Shown here: positions 1-10,614 of the stretch, piece by piece
Numbering within the stretch: position 1 is the first letter of the stretch
Layout of the letters: each line of letters starts with the position of its first letter
From: Alopecurus myosuroides
Lineage: Eukaryota; Streptophyta; Magnoliopsida; Poales; Poaceae
Length of the DNA: 64,000 nt
Direction of reading: 5' to 3'
NCBI GenBank assembly: GCA_028641055.1
Contig: CM054060.1
Location: forward strand, 58,595,100-58,659,099
Notes under the pieces: model-generated
What the model saw: the letters and a program-made list of their open reading frames with translations, nothing else
The model's database searches: none
What the model was told of the DNA's origin: nothing
Position numbers and translations under genes: made by a program

Positions 1-1971
1 ACAAGTACTAACATCTCGAAACAAGTACTCATCTTGATCCGTGATCATATTCTTATTTTCGAGCCAAGCCCTTGGCATTGGGTCCATGAATATCATTCTG
101 GCTATCATAAACCGGGTCTCCTCGATGAGTAAGTCGAGATCTACTTCGTTGTACTTGAGTTCTACTTCCTTTTTCTCCCTTTTCCCCGTTGATACCATTT
201 TTGTGTGCCTTCTCTTCATCGCCATCATCTTGCTCTTTTCCTTTTCATTTAACTTTTTCTTCCCTCAACCGTTACCACCACTGTCTTCAAACCAACCCTA
301 GATTCTCAAATTTCTGTGAGTTTCGAGGAACCATCTCAAAATCTAGAGTAACCAACATATACTTGAATAGCTAGTTTCTATGTTTTAAGGCCGATGGCAG
401 ACAAGCCACTTGAGAAGCGATACATTTAAATTAATAATGTTTATACTAAACATATTTACATCATAATAACTCATTTTGTTGTTAAAGGTATGTATTTCCT
501 AACATACATAATTTGATATATTATCGTGAATACAATTTTAGTTTTGAAGTACTGTAATTAACAATAAACATGCTTATGTGTATTAAGGTATATGATTGTT
601 ATAATATTCTAATATATATCATTGTGTTTTTATTGATGAAGTACAACTTCATTTATCTTATTATGTTAATGATTTTATCTATATTGCAAATATCTAAAGC
701 GACTTGGTAATATGTTTAAGATAGTATGAATCTAGAAAATTATCTACATGACGTTCTAATACTCCTACACGAGTACATATCTAGTCATTTAAGGCACCAC
801 TCCCCATAAAATTTGGCAAAAGGGCATCAACAAATCATCACATACCCTTTGTAAAAGGTATGAGATGTTAGGTAACAGGACACGGTTAAACAATTAAAGG
901 GTATACGATGCACTCACACTAAGTTAAAAAAAATTGTGGGAGATGTAGAAGCAATATTTACACACGATTTTAAGATAAAAATTGTGTTCAGTGCACAATA
1001 AATAATTTACATCATAATGGGTCCATTTCTTTTTTGCACAAATGTGCCTTGTACCATACTAAACAATAGTGCTAAAGTTATAACTCTTTTTACTATTTGT
1101 TTTTCCTGTTTCCTAAATGCTAAAGAGGGGGTGTTTTGTGTGATGCATTGCATACAATTATTAATCATAATTAAAAAGAGTGTGTGATGTCCGAGGTAAT
1201 CACACATGTATTAAAATAAAAATTGTGTTTGATGCACAAAAAACTAATCAACGGATCTATTTTTTAGCACAAAGATTTCTTGTACCAAACTAAACTATAG
1301 TGCTGGAGGAGTTTCTAACATTTTTATTTTCTAAATACCTACGAAGAAAGACTAAAATATAAGTTGCAAAAATAAATAAAAATCTCCAAATTTCACACAA
1401 AGTAGAACATATTGGATGACCAACGCCCATTTTGTTTGAATTTTCTCGCTTTGCAGCTACTTCTGCCCACTTTAATGTGTTTACACCAATTTTTAAAGGG
1501 CAACTCAAAATTAATCTATAAGTGTTCTCTAATTTTGTGTTAAGAATTATCAAATGTATTTTAAGCATACCCAAGTAGGATTCTATGCAGTAGCCACAAA
1601 GAAAGTTGAAATATTCAACCCTTCTCTATGAATAGGCATACTGCCCATCCTTTAAGAAGTTTAAAAAATTGAAATCCTTTTGTGTGAACTTATTGCCAAA
1701 AAAATGCGAAACTTAGAGTATGAAAAATGTAAATCCAAATTCATGAAAAACTCATACATGAACATTCATAGGTTTCAAACTAAATGACCAAACGCATGGC
1801 CATATACATGATATAGGTCATGATAATGTTTTCATATTTGACACGTAGGTGAGTATTTTTTTTTGAGAAATGTTGGAGAAGCTCCAAAAAATATATTTCA
1901 TGTTCATTTTATTCCCTGAACCATTTTTTTTGTTGGAGTAGAAAAAACACGTTACAATTTTCGGCTAATTC
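1..1971. other. AT-rich intergenic DNA, no gene recognised
   Basis: This stretch is AT-rich and full of short ORFs with no recognisable domain. Positions 40-300 read on the minus strand give a charged, low-complexity peptide that might be a transposon remnant, but I cannot assign it. Two diverged direct repeats lie at about 970-1090 and 1211-1322; they share wording such as AAAATTGTGTT and TTGTACCA followed by CTAAAC. I see no RNA gene and no promoter I would defend. Confidence 0.6.
970..1322. repeat. Diverged direct repeat, two units of about 110 bp
   Basis: Unit 1 (about 970-1090) and unit 2 (about 1211-1322) share an ordered set of words: AAAATTGTGTT, TGCACAA, a T-rich block with AGCACAA or TGCACAA, TTGTACCA, and ATAGTGCT. 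They are separated by about 120 bp. Divergence is high, so this is an old local duplication or two fragments of one repeat family. No function is implied. Confidence 0.5.
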
Positions 1972-2372
1972 TTAGGGCATCTCCAGTCGCCCCCCAGAGC
2001 CCCCCCACGCGGCCTTTTTCGCGCCGGAAGCGGAGTTTCCTCACCACTCGCCCCCCAGGAGCCCAAATAGCGCCGTTTCGGCCCTATTTCGCGCCGCGGC
2101 ACCCAGGCCAAACCCAGCCCGCTGGGTTCGGCCTGGGGGGGGGGGGCAAAACTGCGCGGCCGCGCGCGCGGGCCAGCTCTGTCAGTGACGCGACGAAAAA
2201 GCGCGGGAACAGAACCGCCCGTGATCGTCTTCTCGGCTCGCGCGCGGTCAAAAGGCTGCCGGCGTTTATGGCGTGGCGGTCGCCCAGTGCATGCGCCCGT
2301 TCAAATGCTGCCGGCGTAATGGCGTGGCGGGCGGCAGCGAGGGGACGCGCGCGCAGTAAATGCCCGGCCGCC

Positions 2373-2379
2373 TATAAAA
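2373..2379 (+). promoter_or_regulatory. TATA box of the Harbinger passenger ORF
   Basis: TATAAAA lies about 105 bp upstream of the ATG at 2485, within a GC-rich stretch and followed by a CT-rich leader (about 2400-2480) of the kind common in grass 5' UTRs. The spacing suits transcription of the passenger ORF. Activity is inference only. Confidence 0.5.
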
Positions 2380-2484
2380 TCCCCCCGCCCCTCGCCGCGC
2401 TCGCCATTCTTCCACCGCCACTCTCCTCTCCTCTCCTTCCCTCGACGCTCTCCTCTCCTCTCCCCCGTTCTCCACGCAGCAAAA

Positions 2485-3597
2485 ATGTCGAGCTACAAGG
2501 ACGACGCCGCAGCGAATGGCTTCCCACGCCGCCACCTTCGCCGGAGCGAGGCGATGGCGCTGTACCGCGCGGGCTACCCGTGCCCGCCGGACAACCGCCT
2601 CCCTAGCTCAGGTGCTGGGCAGCCGCGCTGGGCGCTCAGCACGGGCGGGGTGCCCGTCCCTCCGCTCCCGAGCACGGACGCGGAGTTTCGGCGTGCAATC
2701 CGCGAGGTGCGCGTCGGGATGGAGGTGCCCGACCACCTACCGGAGGAGGGCTTCGACGAGTTCTGGCGGCAGCAGCTCGCCACCCGCCGCGACAGGGAGC
2801 TCGCCTCCCTGGGCGACAACGGCCCCGTCGACGGCCGCTTCAACGCCAACGGGCGCCGCCGCTGGTGGGGAGGCCACAACCGCACCATCGAGTGGGTTGT
2901 GGACTACATCCACGCCGGCAACGAGCCGCGCTTGGAGATGCCCCCCGGCAGAACACGGCGTGGGAAGTGCGCCGGGCGGGCGCCTCCTCCTCGTCGGCCA
3001 CCTCCTCCTCCTCCGGCGCACACTCCCTCTCTGTCTCCCCCCTTCCTGAACTCCGGCGCGCTAGCCCGCAGGCGTAGCGGCGGCGCCCTTCGCATCGGCG
3101 AGCCACGCTTCGAACGCGTGGTCCGCCCGAAGACCGAGGACGCCGGCGACGACGAGGAGTGGCCAGACCTCAAGGCCACGGAGCAGCTCTCCATGAACAC
3201 GCTCTAGCCCCTCGCCGACGACCTCGCCGCGGACTGGAGCTTGCGGGAGAGCACCGCGGCGGAGCTGGAGCTCCAGCGTCGCCTGCTCGCGGAGGCCGAG
3301 CAGCTCAAGGCGGCGCGCGACAAGGAGGCCGCCGCCAACGCGGCCCGCCGCCGCGTCCCTCCCCCGCCGCCGACGAAGAGCCCGCGTACGTCGTCCTCGA
3401 CCCCGACTCCGACGAGACGACGAGATCCAGCGGGCCCTAGCCGTGAGCAGGTGGGGCAACTACTCCGGCTGCGGCGACGCCGGATAGGGGACGAGCAAGC
3501 GCCCTGGCGACGGCCCCGACGACGACGACGACGTCGGCACGACGTCGACTACAGCCAGGCTATCGCCGCAAGCCTGGGGCTTAATAAGTACTTTTAG
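2485..3597 (+). pseudogene. Decayed passenger ORF of unknown function in Harbinger-like element
   Basis: From ATG 2485 the frame is open for 240 codons to a TAG at 3205-3207, and the same frame reopens straight after it with an alpha-helical, Glu/Ala/Arg-rich segment (RESTAAELELQRRLLAEAEQ). Further on, plausible coding sense appears in other frames: an acidic stretch with AYVVLDPDSDE near 3385-3420, then DEIQRALAVSRW near 3420-3450. The ending DVDYSQAIAASLG is back in the first frame. This suggests one nonsense and at least two frameshifts. The N-terminal half has a conserved-looking core (RRWWGGHNRTIEWVVDYIHAG, read as two overlapping parts, RRWWGGHNRTIEW and EWVVDYIHAG). I recognise the style from repeated hypothetical proteins in grass genomes but know no function. 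It resembles neither the Harbinger transposase nor its Myb-like partner. Confidence 0.55.
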
Positions 3598-3827
3598 TTT
3601 TAGTTTAAATTCTAGTTTAAATTCGCGTCGAAAGTGTACGAACTTTGCCAAATTTAATAAAATACGTCTAGTTTTTAAATCGTGTTTTTTTGGGCCGAAT
3701 CTTGGGCTCGGGGAGCGACTGGGAAGCCTGTCCTCCAGGTTCCAGATTAGCACCGTTTGGCGCCGTGACGGCCCCAAAACGACGGCGTTTTGGACCCTGG
3801 GCACAACGACCCGAGGAGATGCCCTTA

Positions 3828-4313
3828 GCACGATCAGACTACGCAAGAAAAGGAATTGGCCAAAATTCACGGGCGTGGCCAGGGTTTTCGTCCAAAGAAA
3901 CCCAAGATTTGGTGTGGGATTTGACTTGTGTTGACAGCCCATCATCATTTACCAATCCTGAACTCCCGAGCGACTCTCGTGCCGTGGAGGTGGAGGCGGA
4001 GGCACGGGGTCCCACGAAACCCAAAATCGCCAGAGATTCAAAAGCTCCCCGCAAGGAGATCACCAGCGACTCAGTTGGTTTCGCTCCCAAGTCCCAACCC
4101 GCACCCACGCCACCACGCGCTCGCCGTCGCCGCCACTACCTCGGCCGGCTCCACACCCCCACCCCCTTCCTACAAAACAACCCGCCGCGGACCATCCGCA
4201 ACCCACCGCGCACCCGCTTCCTCCCACCGCCTCTAAACCCCCAAACTGTCTCCCGCACCCGCCGCGGCAGGGCCCGCGCGTGCGGGCGGGCGGGCACACC
4301 ACCGGGATCGGAT
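3828..4313 (+). promoter_or_regulatory. Proximal promoter and 5' leader of the TBL gene
   Basis: This interval lies between the Harbinger-like element and the TBL start codon. It becomes increasingly C-rich with CACCAC/CCGCC runs (4090-4270), as in grass leaders, and holds no convincing TATA box. The frame of the TBL exon is open upstream to 3690, but the extension is compositionally poor coding sequence and runs into the transposon end, so I treat it as untranslated. Confidence 0.45.
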
Positions 4314-7300
4314 ATGAAGGGCTCCGCGTGGAGGGGGCACGGCGGCGTGGCGGCGGCCGTGGCCGAGCACCTCGGCGGCGGCGCAGGGCTCGCCGGGCTG
4401 GGCGCCGGCGCGCGGCGGGCCAGACTCTGCCTCTACGGCGTCGCTTTCGCGTTCGCGCTGTTCGCGGCCTTCCTCGCCTTCGCGCCCTCGCTCCCTGCTC
4501 CCTCACCGTCGTCTCCCTCCGCCGCGTGGTTCGACGGCTTCCTCGCCTCCGCGTCTCCATACCGTGCACAGGTCTCGGGATTCTTCTCCTCCCTCTTCCC
4601 CGCCAACTCCACCTCCTCCTCGCCGGTGATTCCCGGCGGCGTCGCGCCAAGACGGAGCGGGCCGAGCGGTGGCGGGTTGGCCGCGATCGGCGGGCAAGCG
4701 GAGACCAACGGGTCCAGTGCGGTTCGGCCCGGCGAGCGATCGGGAAGCGGAGGCGGAGTACTAGGCGGCAGCGATTCGGGAGGAGTTCGCACCGACATCT
4801 CCGCCTCCAGTAACGCTACTACTTCGGCGGTGCAGAGCAACGCGCCGCCCAATGGTCACGTGGGAGGCGGCGGTAGCGCGAGCAGTAATTCCACAGGGAT
4901 CGCCGCTGCTGCGAGCAATAATTCCTCAGGGATCACCGGTGCTGAGGCGAAGGCTGGGACCGGATTCACGATCGAAGTTTCGGTCCAGAATGGCACAACG
5001 ACGAAAGAAGGTGCGCCTATTCGGATCAATGGCTCCGAGGCGAATGCAAGTTCAGCGGAAGCCCCAACAATCAGTGGAGCAGCTGTTCTGCTCGTCAATC
5101 AGACCAGGAGTGCAGTTCCAGAGGCGACGCACGGCAATGGTGACGCGCCCCCGCGAAGAGGAGATCCCAGCAAGAACCCCACTGCTCAAGATTCAGCGGC
5201 CGCCAAAAACCAGAAGCAGAGTACAAACAGAGCTGCTGCTGCTGCTGCTTCAGGTGGAAGCAACAGTACGAGGAATCTGCAGAAGGAGGCAACTGCAGCT
5301 TATCAGAGGAGTTCCAGTTTGGTGAAGGACCACGCGGCACAGGCCAGTAATAGCACCGCCGTACCGGTGATGGGGAATGTGCGGCCGGCGAAACAGGGTG
5401 CGAGTACCGGCGGTGGTCAGAAGAAGGCGCACTCGATCGAGGAGATGGGCAGGTGTGACATGTTCTACGGGAACTGGGTCCGGGACGACTCGTACCCACT
5501 GTACCCGGAGGGATCCTGCCCCAACGTCGACGAGTCCTTCAACTGCTTCCGCAACGGCCGCCCCGATAAGGCGTACCAGAGACTCCGGTGGCAGCCCAGC
5601 GGCTGCAGCATTCCCAGGTGAGCCAACTTTATTTGCTTGAATTACTTGCTTGCTTGCCATCAACGATCGATCGATTTACTGCCATGGGACAATTGCGTTG
5701 TTTATGTGCCACAATTCACAACATAAACCTGCTGTCCAATGTCGATATACCGTCTCTGTTACCCTTTGACATATGAGTATTTTCCGCAAATTCCAAAACT
5801 ACCCCTTACCACGCACCTCTCCTCGCACCGCACCAGCGCGCGCGAACGGCGATGCACCAGTCGCCGGCGGCTCATCCGGCGCCGCCGCCCCTCCCGCCCG
5901 ATCCTTCGTAGCCTCCCCTGCGTATCCCTCGGTTGCTGCCCCACCCTCCCCTCCCGCGGCCCAAACCCTAACCCTGGAGTCTGGAGAGGGCGGCGCGGCG
6001 ATCGATTCCTCCCGCCCCACCGACAAGGAGGCCGCGGCCGTGTAGGCGTCTTGGTGAGCACCCCTTCTAGAGCCCACCGACTCAAGTGTTTATTCCTTCC
6101 CTAGTTAATTCTTGGATGCATTAAGTTGTCTGACTGTAACCTTGCAAGTATTGATCTTAAACTGTTTAGTTAGCAATTAATGGTTATGGAGGACACACCA
6201 GCTAAGGGATAGAGGGCAAAATTTCAAGTATCTGTCGGTAGATAAGATGCGGGGGAACATAGATAAGATCAAACTGAGGAGCCAGGCACATAAGAAAGAT
6301 GAAGCTAAGGCTTCTTTTCAAACAAATTGTTCTTTCTACTTTTGTGGCGTAATGCTACTTGTTTGGTTCTTGCTCGTCTGCTCATGTGAACCATATCAAG
6401 ACGCATGCTGTGGTGGAAAGTTCCAAAACCACACCAGACATGAAACGGCTTTGCTCCAATAATAGCAGTTCACTTGCATACTATATCTTTCTACTTGCAT
6501 ACTGTATCTGTTTTCTAGTTTCCTGTTATGTTCCTTTTTTTCTGTCTGGTTCTTGTAGAATACTTCATGGTTTCTTTAACGGAAATCGGAGGGTGTCCCT
6601 CTTTTTTGAAAAATGTTCATAGAAATCCAAACCCAAGGTATCTATTTTTGCAATATTATGCTAATCCATGCACCTTTACTACCTGTTACGTAGTTACAGT
6701 GTGTGTGTGTTGGTTCATCATTTGGTTCTGAACTTCTGATGCAACAAGTTGTAGTCGGGATAGGAATCAGCGCCGCCTGGTTGTCGCTCATCAGTATGGT
6801 ACAGCCTGCAGCATGCTACTCCTTTTAGCATATTCTATATGGGTATTATACCATGAGTCCATAGGTACAATGTTGTTGTTGTCACAGGTAATAGGGGCAG
6901 GTTGCTGTAGAAATACTTACTTATATCCAGCGAGGATAGAACTGTCTTTTCACCCACAGAATTCTCACCCTTTTCTTGTTAGTTCACCGTCATGGCAAAG
7001 TTGCAACAAGTTCTGTTTGTGTGATACTATGATGGCATATGAGCCAAGTGTGTTTGTCTGATGGCAATTAAGCAATTTTCTTCTACTTGAACACCCATGC
7101 AGTTTGTGTGAATTCAGTCTATTCTTTTCGCATGACAAATTCAGTTATGTGATGGCATGATGTTGATGCTTATGGTAGGTTGAACCCAACTGATATGTTG
7201 GAGAGGCTTAGGGGAAAGAGACTTGTGTTCGTTGGTGATTCACTCAACAGGAACATGTGGGAATCACTAGTTTGCATCCTGAGGAATTCTGTTAAAGACA

Positions 7301-8402
7301 AGAGGAAGGTGTTTGAGGTATCTGGGAACCACAAGTTCAGGGCTGAGGGCTCTTACTCTTTCCTGTTTCAGGTATGCACTGCTTTTCATATGCCATTCTT
7401 TTGCTTCCTTTTCCTAAAAATGCTGCAGGAGATATTTTGCTATATGTGCTTGTTTGATCATTTAGGATGAAAGCTTATGTGATAACTTCATGTTGTCTAG
7501 GATTACAATTGCACTGTGGAGTTCTTCCGGTCCCCCTTCCTTGTTCAAGAATGGGAGGTGCCTCTCAAACAGGGAAAGAGCAAGGAAACACTTCGGCTTG
7601 ATAAAATCGATCCCTCATCCTCAAGGTACAAGAATGCAGATATCATTGTCTTCAATACTGGGCACTGGTGGACACATGAGAAGACCTCTCTAGGGTAAGG
7701 TTTTATTGGCAAAGTCTGATTCAATGAAGATGTGCATGTCATGTGTTCTGCATTTCAAGTGTTTTATACTGTTCCATTGTCAAATGTGCTACAGAAAAGA
7801 CTACTATCAAGAAGGCAATCAAGTATACAGTGAGCTGAATGTGCACGATGCCTATCGGAGAGCTCTAAACACCTGGGCCAAATGGGTGGATTCCAATGTA
7901 AATCCAAAGAGAACAACTGTCTTTTTCAGAGGCTACTCGGCCTCACACTTCAGGTTCGATCATCCTTATTATGAACTCCTGAAAGTTCAGTTTGCGGTGA
8001 AGTATCACTATCAGAGTAACTGATATTTGGACATGTCTTTGCATATTTGTGTTGTGCAGTGGGGGTCAATGGAATTCAGGCGGCAGCTGTGACAAGGAAA
8101 CTGAGCCTATAACAAACGAGCAATACCTCATTCCTTACCCGCAGAAGATGAGCATCCTGGAGGATGTGCTCCACGGGATGAAAACACACGTTGCCTACCT
8201 GAACATTACAAGGATGACTGACTACAGGAAGGAGGGGCACCCTTCAGTTTACCGCAAGCAGAAGTTAACTGAAGAGGAGCGGAAGTCGCCGGAGCTCTAC
8301 CAGGATTGCAGCCACTGGTGCCTTCCCGGAGTTCCGGACTCGTGGAACGAGGTCCTCTACGCACAGATTCTAGTCAAGCAGCATCAGATGTCACACCGGT
8401 AA
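4314..8402 (+). CDS. TRICHOME BIREFRINGENCE-LIKE (TBL) protein, putative wall polysaccharide O-acetyltransferase, 5 exons
   Basis: The exons are 4314-5617, 7179-7371, 7501-7694, 7795-7953 and 8060-8402. All introns are GT-AG, and the joined length is 2193 nt, encoding an intact 730-residue protein. A short cytosolic N-terminus is followed by a signal anchor (about residues 38-58), then a long Ser/Ala/Gly/Asn-rich stem to about residue 370. The PMR5N segment starts near residue 379 ([20 protein letters not shown]) and leads into the PC-esterase domain. Catalytic motifs are present: GDS in [11 protein letters not shown] (Ser about 456) and DxxH in DCSHWCLPG (about 699-702). TBL proteins are Golgi type II membrane proteins that O-acetylate xylan, mannan, pectin or other wall polymers. 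[16 protein letters not shown] and the long stem point to the TBR/TBL1-TBL5 clade; the substrate cannot be read from sequence. Start 4314 is chosen because it places the anchor normally. An Ala run is encoded by a GCT repeat at 5231-5248. Confidence 0.93.
5767..6065 (+). other. GC-rich insert inside TBL intron 1
   Basis: Intron 1 (5618-7178) is AT-rich except for this block, which abruptly becomes GC-rich with an open frame starting near 5773 and words such as CCCAAACCCTAACCC typical of grass first exons or leaders. It looks like a captured 5' gene fragment or small insertion, but I found no clear terminal repeats or target duplication. No function is claimed. Confidence 0.35.
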
Positions 8403-10247
8403 AGGCAAGTGTCGAATTGCTGGTTCCTGTACATGAGGTGTTGTTTGTTGTGGAATGCCAGTCTGTCTAGGATAATAGCCCAGACGAAGTGGTCAAGGCA
8501 TATATAGTTGACAAAAGTGATAGGGCAAGGATTTTGGAATCCTCGCATAGAGTAAAAGTAGGCACTTCGTCAGATCTCTGACTCAGAGACACCAACAGGA
8601 AAAATCTGTATAGGATCCTAGGAGTTTACGATGTAAAATTCACGTCCAGCTAGCAATAATCAGGAACAGAGAATAGAGTATACAGCATCAGAAATTCAGA
8701 CTAGTTCTTTGTTTTTTTTTCCCCATTGAATCCTTGTCTTTCTGTTCCTTGACTGCACGAGGATGCTATGCGGTGAGCATTCTTTGAGTTGATCTATACC
8801 AAGAACTGGATGTATGGACTAAGCAATATTTGAATCTTTGAGTCTGATCTCTAGTGATTTTTGTTTTGCATCCTGAATTTCTGATTTTATAGTCATGTGG
8901 AAGTTCATAAAAACCTGTTCCTTGTCGCATGAATGTGCGGTACCATCAGTACGACCGATTGTGAAGCCTGAATAGTCGCAGCAGTCTGTTGAGATCTCTC
9001 TGGGATATATGAACTGTTGCTTATTGATTTGTCATGTTCTGGTTTCATGATGGACCATTAGGCACCAGGCATGTCAGCAGGTTACAACGCTTGTCAGATA
9101 TCTCTGGGCTTAGCTCTCATAGCGCAAGGCCTTTGTAGTGTGGATTATAGGGATATCAACTTGTTCCCGTTTGCTGCTAGACGAGCTGCCTTTTCATCAG
9201 GTAGAGGTAGGTAGTCCAAAGCAGTTGTGCCGTCACTCTGAACTGAGCACGGTTGCTGCCTGGTTGTTCTTTGCTTTTCCATTAACTTCTCTGTCTATCT
9301 GTTTCCTCGACTGCATGAGGATGCTATACAGTGATGATTCTTTGAGTTGATATATTCTAAGTAGTGGCCCTACAGACATAGCAGTCCTTGAATCAGATCA
9401 TCTCAATAAGTAGTGCTTGTTGCTGTGAATCCTGATTGTATATATAGTCCTATGGAAGCTCTTGTTCCTTGTCACATGAACATACGGTTGGGTCGGCATG
9501 GCTAACTGTGAAAAGCCTGAATAACCTGCAGCACTCTTGTGAGATTTCTCTAGGATTTATGAACTGTTGCTTATGAATTGGCGATGCTATGTTTGCATCA
9601 TGGACCAGGCAAGTCTTCAAGTGATCAGTTTGCAAGTTGCCAACTCTGGGCAGATATCTCTGGGCTGGGGTACTGGGAACACTGCTGTTACACTTGATAC
9701 ACCAGATTGGTACTACTCCTGGTGCAGGTCTGTGGAGTGCGGGATATAGAGATATCAACTTCTTCACACTAACTTCCTGATCGGTGCTACACGAGTTGCC
9801 TGAATATTATCATCAGGTAGGTAGTCCAGAGCAGTTCTCCTGTCACTCTGAACTGAACACGGTTCTTTTCAAGGGCTTTTTTGCAGACGATCATCCGCCG
9901 GGCTCTAAATCTGTAGCGATGTGGTCTGGACTGTTTGATTGCAAACGATTATCATCAGAAAGCATGTTGCTGTCCTCTAGTGGGCTCCACCTGGACCCTC
10001 TAAATCGCTGGTCCTTCGCCCTGTTTATTTCAGGCAACCTGGTCCTTTCCCTTGTCGCCTGGCCATCCGCCTGGTTAGTTGTTGCCCTTTAATTAGACCG
10101 TACTAGCAGTCCTCCTGAGATTCACGCTTTGATTGGATCAACGGAATCGCACCTTTTCCCGGGCACGGTGTTTAACTACTTCTGTGCCCGTTTGGGTGTT
10201 GGAACTGCGTGTTTATTTTTACTCAATCTCTTTTGTTTTGGCCGTGC
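8403..10247. other. 3' flank of the TBL gene
   Basis: This holds the presumed 3' UTR (roughly the first few hundred bases, where no stop-free coding frame of note occurs) and then a diverged tandem duplication. No further gene is recognised. The short ORFs at 9138-9350 and 9784-10092 fall in the duplicated repeat and neighbouring sequence and have no domain. Confidence 0.6.
8701..9866. repeat. Diverged tandem duplication downstream of TBL, units about 560-610 bp
   Basis: Unit A (about 8701-9254) and unit B (about 9255-9866) align in order. Both contain GACTGCA(C/T)GAGGATGCTAT, TTCTTTGAGTTGAT, CTTGTTCCTTGTC or CTGTTCCTTGTC, a Met-free AT-rich middle, TATGAACTGTTGCTTAT, CAGATATCTCTGGGCT, and end with GTCACTCTGAACTGA(G/A)CACGGTT. 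Many substitutions and small indels separate them, so the duplication is old. Confidence 0.7.
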
Positions 10248-10324
10248 TTAGAGCATGTCTAATAGACCCCTTATGTTTTCGCCCTCTAAAACGCGTGTAG
10301 AAGGCCCTGTATGCACTTTTCGCC

Positions 10325-10435
10325 GGCCGAAAACTCGTGCGAGCTAGCAGACCCCGTACCCTCACCCCGTAAAACAGAATATCTGTTTTACGGGGTGGGG
10401 GTACGGGGTCTGCTAGCTCGCACTAGTTTTCGGCC
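10325..10435. repeat. 111-bp foldback (hairpin) near the left end of the element
   Basis: The sequence reads into its own reverse complement around position 10381: arms of about 53-55 bases starting GGCCGAAAACT and ending AGTTTTCGGCC, with two mismatches (C/A near 10336 and T/C near 10361) and almost no loop. It contains ACCCCGTACC and TACGGGGTC on opposite arms. Such a foldback would give a long, nearly perfect RNA hairpin if transcribed. Confidence 0.9.
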
Positions 10436-10614
10436 CCTCAAAAACAGGGTTTTGCAGGGTTTTGCACAAGTAGACAAACACATCAAACATGGCAGATTCA
10501 AGATATGTGATGCATAATCCATAGTTTTACATCACAAATAGATCAACAAGTTCATAGGTCATGTTCTAGGCATTGAGGTTCCCAAAAGTACTGTCACCAC
10601 CAACGCGATACATA

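Larger units (their letters stand above)
1975..3824 (+). mobile_element. PIF/Harbinger-like DNA transposon, non-autonomous, 1.85 kb
   Basis: The left end reads GGGCATCTCCAGTCG and the right end, on the other strand, reads GGGCATCTCCTCGGG: ten perfect terminal bases, then an imperfect inverted repeat. TTA flanks both ends (1972-1974 and 3825-3827), which is the target duplication typical of the PIF/Harbinger superfamily. The body is very GC-rich against an AT-rich left flank. It carries one passenger ORF with a TATA box but no DDE transposase, so it would need a helper element. Its right end is about 490 bp upstream of the TBL start codon, so it forms part of that gene's distal promoter region. 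Confidence 0.8.

Noticed and set aside
3690..4313. Long upstream extension of TBL exon 1 in the same open frame
   Set aside because: It begins inside the Harbinger-like element, has no membrane-protein or TBL similarity, and would place the signal anchor about 245 residues into the protein. The ATG at 4314 gives the normal type II topology.
4060..5663. Several minus-strand ORFs of 80-196 codons across TBL exon 1
   Set aside because: They are Arg- or Ser/Pro-rich shadows of a GC-rich coding strand with no domain; the plus-strand gene explains the sequence.
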